A DNA stretch of 64,000 bases from Thamnaconus septentrionalis. Lineage: Eukaryota; Chordata; Actinopteri; Tetraodontiformes; Monacanthidae. Below the pieces are notes generated by a model, which saw nothing but the letters and a program-made list of their open reading frames with translations, had not been told where the DNA came from and searched no databases. Numbering within the stretch: the first letter of the stretch is position 1; every line of letters begins with the position of its first letter. The position numbers were made by a program, and so were the translations under genes. Below are positions 58,560-64,000 of this stretch, one piece after another. The stretch lies in the NCBI GenBank assembly GCA_009823395.1, contig CM020501.1, forward strand, positions 17,425,861 to 17,489,860. The letters are read 5' to 3'.

Positions 58560-58830
58560 TACTCTCTGATGAAGACCTCAGGCTTGGGGTAGGTTGGGGA
58601 TGGGATGGGCTCCATCCCAGCAGTCTTCACCCCGGACTCACACCCTGGACAAGCGATTTGTTTGAGGAGCGTTTGTTGAAGGGCCACATAGAAAGACTAA
58701 CAACCTTTATGCTTGCACTCACGCCTACACCAAATTTGGATTTCCCACTTCACCTCATGTGCATGTTGTTGGACTGTGGGAGGAAGATGGAGCACCTGAA
58801 GAGAGTGGAGAGAGGAGTGGGAATGGATGA
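58560..58830 (-). repeat. dispersed repeat family C, copy 3 (inverted, diverged)
   Basis: The reverse complement shows TCCCACAGTCCAACAACATGC, AGGTGAAGTGG and TTGTCCAGGGTGTGAGTC, in family C order, with a degraded 3' end. Confidence 0.5.
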
Positions 58831-60149
58831 CCCCTGGACATTAGTGATCAGATGAACTCGATTTTTGCAGTTTGTGACATAAAAGGCTTTGTGTCAGTGC
58901 AGGAGCCAACACGCGTTCAGCTTCACCGACTGTTCTTGCCAAAGCCGAAGCCAGGCACTAACTTCCTGTTTGGTCACAAGTAAACCCTCAATGGACACTG
59001 ATCATCCTGGGTGCGTGAAAATTATTGAGACTGGAGTTCTTCAGCGCGGATGTACAAAAATTCACGCTTGGAATCTCAAGCAAGCAACCAGCCGTGTGTA
59101 GTTCCATTTGAATATTGGTTACAAGCAGAACGCAAGCTTAATTTTTTATTCTGACATTTATTATTACATGCCGAACCAACCTTTTTTAGACATCTCTTGG
59201 AACAAACTGGCGACATTCCTGAAACCTAAAAGTAATCTCCAGCAAATTTTCAACCACTAATAATAGACCAGTGCTGATGTCGGGCCTCCCTCCCACTTCC
59301 TCAGGTTGTGTAACCTCACATGAACCCTTATCTCCTCCTCAACAAGGTTCTGTGAGCTGCTGAGAACCAGTACAGTGGAGAGTGTGTTCCAGTGTTGCTC
59401 CCTCGGCTGAGGGTAAACAGCGTGCTATTAGTTTCTGAGCGTACACACGTTTCCAAAGCTAACAAACTGAGAGTCAGAGGCTCCATTAAGGTTCAAAGAA
59501 GCATTGTGTTGACCCTGGCTTAAGTATTTCTCTGGGCCGGTTGTTGTTTTCCTTCTGATCTTTTTAAACAGCGAATTGTGAACCAAATGATCTTGGGGTG
59601 TTTTTATTCGGAACATAACCTTTTTTTTTAGTAACCTGAAAGCACGCAGATGTGATTGGACATGAACACTTTCGGTGGAATTCCACGCCTCTTCGCTGAG
59701 GTAAATTGTTTGCGTGCAGCATTCCCTGACATGCATTCTGGCTGAATTGTTGTCACACACTGAAGACTCTCAGCTTTGAGGTTTTACAGGCCACATAATT
59801 CTGCAGAAATTACATTGTTGGTGTTGTCTAGTAATGATGTATGACTCCAGCCCTTTTAGTGAATTAGTCAGAAATTAGAATAAATTGACTGCTTCTTTGA
59901 CTGTTCCTCTGCCAAAACAAGCACTAGAACTACAACTCTTTTTAATGACATCGTGATGATTTTATGAAGGGCACTCAATGAAAAATATGTTTTTTAATTT
60001 GTCATCCGGGAATGCACTTGTAGTCTGCACACGTGGAAACTCTTGTGCATCTCTTGCGGAGTTGTAAAAATGAAAACACACAAGCAAAAAGCTCAGATCC
60101 AAGCCTAATCTAAGAATATCAAAGAAATGGACTGTAGTGTAGCATGAAT

Positions 60150-60478
60150 ATTGTGGGTTCTGGGCCTGGGACCTTTGTGTCTGTGTGGAGATTGTATGTT
60201 CTCACTGTATCTGCGTGGGTTCTCCCCAGGTTCTCCACCTTCCTCCCACAGTCCAAAAACGTGCATGTGAGGTGAATTGAAAACTCTAAAAGGTGTGTTG
60301 AGTGCGAATGGTTGTTTGTCTTTGTTTGTCTCTATGTGGCCCTGCGATGAACTGGCGACATGTCCAGGGTGTCACCCTGCCATCGCCCTATGACAGCTAG
60401 GAGAGGCTCCAGCAGATCCCCGTGATCCTGAGCTCAGGAAGATGCAGGTATTGAAAATGGATGGGTGGATGGACTGTA
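60150..60478 (+). repeat. dispersed repeat family C, copy 4, GGAT tail
   Basis: The landmarks are TGTATGTTCTCACTGTATCTGC, GTGGGTTCTCCCCAGGTTCTCC, CTTCCTCCCACAGTCCAAAAAC, CTGCGATGAACTGGCGACAT and GGCTCCAGCAG. It ends in GGATGGGTGGATGG. Confidence 0.7.
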
Positions 60479-61804
60479 GTGTGAAGATTCAACATTGAGA
60501 GGAAGAGGAGGATGGGCTAGGAGAAATATCCCTGATTGGAGTTTAACCTGGTCAGATTTATTTAGCTTAAAATTAGTTTAGATGATTTTTTTGCATCTTG
60601 TTTAGTTAGACCTTTCTGTTTGTTTCTTCGTTGACCAAAAATCAATCAAACAAAAATACTTCTGTCACATTAAATGCCAACCCACCTCCTGTATCCTGTA
60701 TCCTGACGTATCGGGGCTCAAATGTGTCTGTTCCACTGGTTCATTGGTATTTTACAGACTTTCTGTATTTCCACTGTCCTCCGTTCCAGGCAGAAATGTT
60801 GGGGCAGTGGCTTCTAGTCAAGCCAAGTGAGGTTAAGTGAAGCCACTCAACACGCAAGATGATAGAAATCTGCTCGGCGGAAGGATCAAGTGGAGAAAAG
60901 TAACAGTTGGGCGTCAGCGGCTGGAAATGAACCAGCCGCAATTTAGAAGATCCATAAACACCAAGAGGAGAAAGAAGCTTTTGAAAAACGTAACATTCCC
61001 CAGAGGGACTGCAGTCATTTGGCAACTGGGTTTTTATTGAAAAGTCTAGTTAGACGTAAATCTGCAGTGGAAAAAGTGGCCTTAGACGCCAAACCTCTCC
61101 CGGGCTGCTGGCGACACCCCCAGCCAGGTGTTTGCGTCCTGCTCCCGGACCACCTCGTGGCTGCTTTGTTTTCATTCCTTCCAAACATGCGGACGGCCCA
61201 GCGATTTATCACGTGAGGCTGCCCAACTGGAGTCCGCCATTGAAAATAAAGATCTGAAAATGGGCCCCAACACGGTGCCGTAAACACACAGAATCTGTGA
61301 ATAGCCTGACACCTGTTTTAAGAGACTCGGGAAGAAAAACGGTGACAAAGTGAAGAGCTCAAAGCCCCCAGTGTGCAAGTTGTTTGACAATGCAAAGCTG
61401 CGGTTCTCCGGCAACTCAATGAAAAAATGCATTTTTTTTTCCATCCCACTCCAAGTCCTGGGCCAACCTGTGCATGACGACGATAATATTTAGACACTGC
61501 TGACGACAAGTATGAAGCCCTATTTATGCTTCGGTATTAAAATCCTCAAGGCCGCCCTATAATACGCTGTGTGGCGTTTCTTCCTGTAAGTGATGCGAGG
61601 CCGGTGTATTCCGGTCCAGTCTTCACACTGACTCGGCTCTGTTATGCAAGTGAAATCCTGGAAAAGTGGACGTGTGATGTGAGCCTCGATAATTTTGACT
61701 CCTTCGGCTTATAAAGTCGTTATGTCGGGCGGCAGGGATGCAAAACAGGTTGATCTGATTTTTTGGAAAAATGATTCATCACTTATCAAGAACGGTTCAC
61801 ATCG

Positions 61805-61925
61805 TGATTACAAACATAAAAGCGCTTTATTCAGAACTGGATGATGTTTTCACATTAAAAGAAAAAAAAGGAGAGAAAAAAACAGCACCACAGGTTTTTC
61901 TTGTTGGAAAACATTCTTTTAGCTA
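61805..61925 (+). mobile_element. helicase-type repeat family B, copy 4 (broken)
   Basis: The frame reads KALYSELDDVFTLKEKK, then a short insert, then VFLVGKHSFS and a stop. It matches the 13.7-kb copy in order and spacing. It ends before any Walker A motif, so it is inactive. Confidence 0.45.
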
Positions 61926-63074
61926 ACTGTCTTTGGCATGACTTTATTTAAATGCTGCAGTGCATTGTGCTTACACCGCTAGGAAAGGTTATCTGATGGA
62001 ACTTGCGTTAAATATCGGATTTGGCAGCTTTGAATGCGCTGAAGTTTTTCCAGTGACTTTCCAAGTTTTCATTTGATTTCTGTTTTGTCATAAACAATGT
62101 CCATGGGCTTCTTACCAGTTGAATACTGAAGATAAACAGATGAAGCGATTCGATGGAAAAACGTTCATCTTTTTCGTGGCAGAAATGCTCCAAATATATT
62201 TGCTTTCAGCAACTTTATTCAAAAGAAAACATCGGGCCACGCTTCTCCTCTGACACTGCGAGCCTTGTCAGAGACGTATGGCTGCATGAAGATAGCGCGT
62301 TAGCTAGTGGTTGAGTGGAGCGGAGTTCGAACATAGCATTCAGTGTGACTCTCCAGTGTGTCACATAAACACAAGACTCCCCCACAGAGGTCTGACGCTC
62401 AGCAGGGCAGAACCCCCCTCCCCAACCCCGGTTCCTAATATGGAACCAGGCCGGGACCATTTATCGCGGGGACTAAAAAAATAAAAAATGGCTTGAAGCT
62501 GGCTGTATGATTTTTATTTCTGTGGTGTTTACGCCAGAGCGGGGTACGCGGTGCGAGAGAGCGCCGGGCCGAGGCCTCCATCGCTGGAACGGAACAAACA
62601 CAGCTTGGCTCCCGGACGGACGGTTGACTCACATTGTTTCGTAACGGATTGTTCTCCTCTTGCCTCTTCCATCCATCTCACCTATCTTCTACATCTGTTA
62701 ACCGCTGAACACATTTATTTCCCCACACCATTTTTTTTTTTTTTTTAAATTGCACGATTCAAACTGTCTGGTAAATAAGATCCTCTGACATTATAAATAG
62801 TTTTTGATGCCCCTGGAGGTCGTGGACAGTCGCGAATGGTCGTTTTCATGATGAATTTTGTTTACTGCCTGACGTCAGAGCGCTATTGGCAGACTTGTCC
62901 GCAGAGACTAATTTACCAAAGGCACCAGTGATTGGACGTCATCTGACAGATCGATCTAATTGGATTCTAGGCAGGACAAAGGCAGCAGAGACGACACCCG
63001 AGTCCATCTGCAGGACGGCAGGGCTGCTAAAGTGTCATCAGTCTCTCTTAAAATATGTCAGAGTGACGCGCACA

Positions 63075-63076
<2 letters not shown>

Positions 63077-63111
<35 letters not shown>
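63077..63111. repeat. (CA)n microsatellite
   Basis: A dinucleotide run of about 35 bp. Confidence 0.95.
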
Positions 63112-63115
<4 letters not shown>

Positions 63116-64000
63116 CAACACACACACCTCTGTCTGAATCCCTGCAGCTGTTACTCTTCACGTCTCTCACCGACTCCGCCCATTCCCATCGTGACACAAT
63201 GCAACAGCCAAGAGCTCATCCAGCACATGAACACCAAGGGACTTTTATTTAATATCCTTGATTCCCGGGATCACCACCACCTCCCCACTTGTGGCATGCA
63301 AGCAAGAGGACAAGCTCTTTGTTGAATCCTTCTTTATGTGAAATGGAATTTCCCTAAGAAAAATAAAAAAATCAAAAAATCACTCAATAGCTTCAAATCC
63401 CAAAATGTCAGGAGGACTGGAAGTGACGCCGCCCTGACTTAATGCAGCAAGAGTCCTGCAGAACAGGACAGATGTTCAGCACAGCCATTCAAATGAATAA
63501 ATCAAAATGGATTTTTCTTTCACACCTGGCAGGGGTCTGTGATTTCAGGAGTCTGGGTACATTGCACCGTGATGAAGGACACTGTAGTTAGCATTTTGAC
63601 CAAACTGAACATTGTAGTTGTGAACCACTGAAGATATGTGGCGCTGCAACATGGACCTGCTGTTTGAATATGAAAATGAAAATATACTGAAAATATTGAA
63701 TAAGTTTACCTGCAAAAAAATCCATCTTGTTGTTAAATGTCATTGGGATTTTTTTTCCATTCTCTTAATGTCTATCATGTTATGTAATGTTTGATATGTT
63801 TCACTCATTCATTTTGATGCTGCAGGGCAATACCGTTCCACCAAAACCAGAAGGAAAAAAAATCACATTTAAATAGATTATAATCTTGAATTGATTTGGT
63901 ACACATGCATTAATGGCTATCTTAATTCCAGACTGCAGTCAAGACCTGACTCTTAAAGAATCCTGTATAAATGATGAAATTATGCTTTCTGCAGAGCTGA

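Larger units (their letters stand above)
60480..64000. other. gene-free stretch at right edge
   Basis: No coding exon is recognised. It contains the helicase-type fragment at 61.8 kb, a poly(T) run near 62,730-62,745, a perfect CRE at 62870-62877, a (CA)n run at 63,077-63,111 and unremarkable AT-rich sequence to the end. Confidence 0.5.

Noticed and set aside
52795..60478. Family C B-box-like motif as a tRNA gene
   Set aside because: Only the GGTTCGAT-type box is present; there is no acceptor stem or anticodon arm, so it is a retroposon feature at most.

Overview
This is a teleost fish nuclear genome window. The evidence is vertebrate genes with spliced GT-AG introns, very abundant (CA)n and (GATA)n microsatellites, L2/Rex-type LINE fragments with ATT-rich 3' tails, and fish-type dispersed repeats. 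Three genes can be modelled with confidence, all between 35 and 49.1 kb. A fourth gene is only touched at the left edge. The species cannot be named from the sequence.

Layout. 1-332 is the C-terminal coding end of an unrecognised plus-strand gene, followed by a probable 3'UTR to about 1.73 kb. From 1.7 to 35 kb there is no convincing gene. This stretch holds microsatellites, old transposon remnants, several non-repetitive patches that look like enhancers, and a 129-bp in-frame fragment of ribosomal protein SA (rpsa) trapped between two (AT)n arrays. 35.0-37.6 kb is the intronless AP-1 gene junb, with its promoter, a c-fos-like serum response element upstream and a compact CRE/CArG/STAT/kappaB cluster downstream. 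38.6-41.4 kb is prdx2 (peroxiredoxin 2) on the minus strand, convergent with junb. 42.5-49.05 kb is wiz, a zinc-finger partner of the G9a/GLP histone methyltransferases. It is on the plus strand, head-to-head with prdx2, and carries a 547-bp hAT-type element with an intact 8-bp target duplication in its last intron. 49-64 kb is gene-free and repeat-rich, with a 148-bp tandem duplication, a truncated and broken LINE of about 1.9 kb and several copies of a tRNA-like dispersed repeat.

How the genes relate. junb next to prdx2 matches the order known in other vertebrates. junb is an immediate-early transcription factor, prdx2 a cytosolic thiol peroxidase and wiz a chromatin repressor subunit; nothing suggests a shared pathway. 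The real interest is regulatory (control sites around junb) and evolutionary (transposon domestication or decay, and a coding minisatellite in wiz). I found no undescribed multi-gene system, CRISPR array, tRNA or rRNA.
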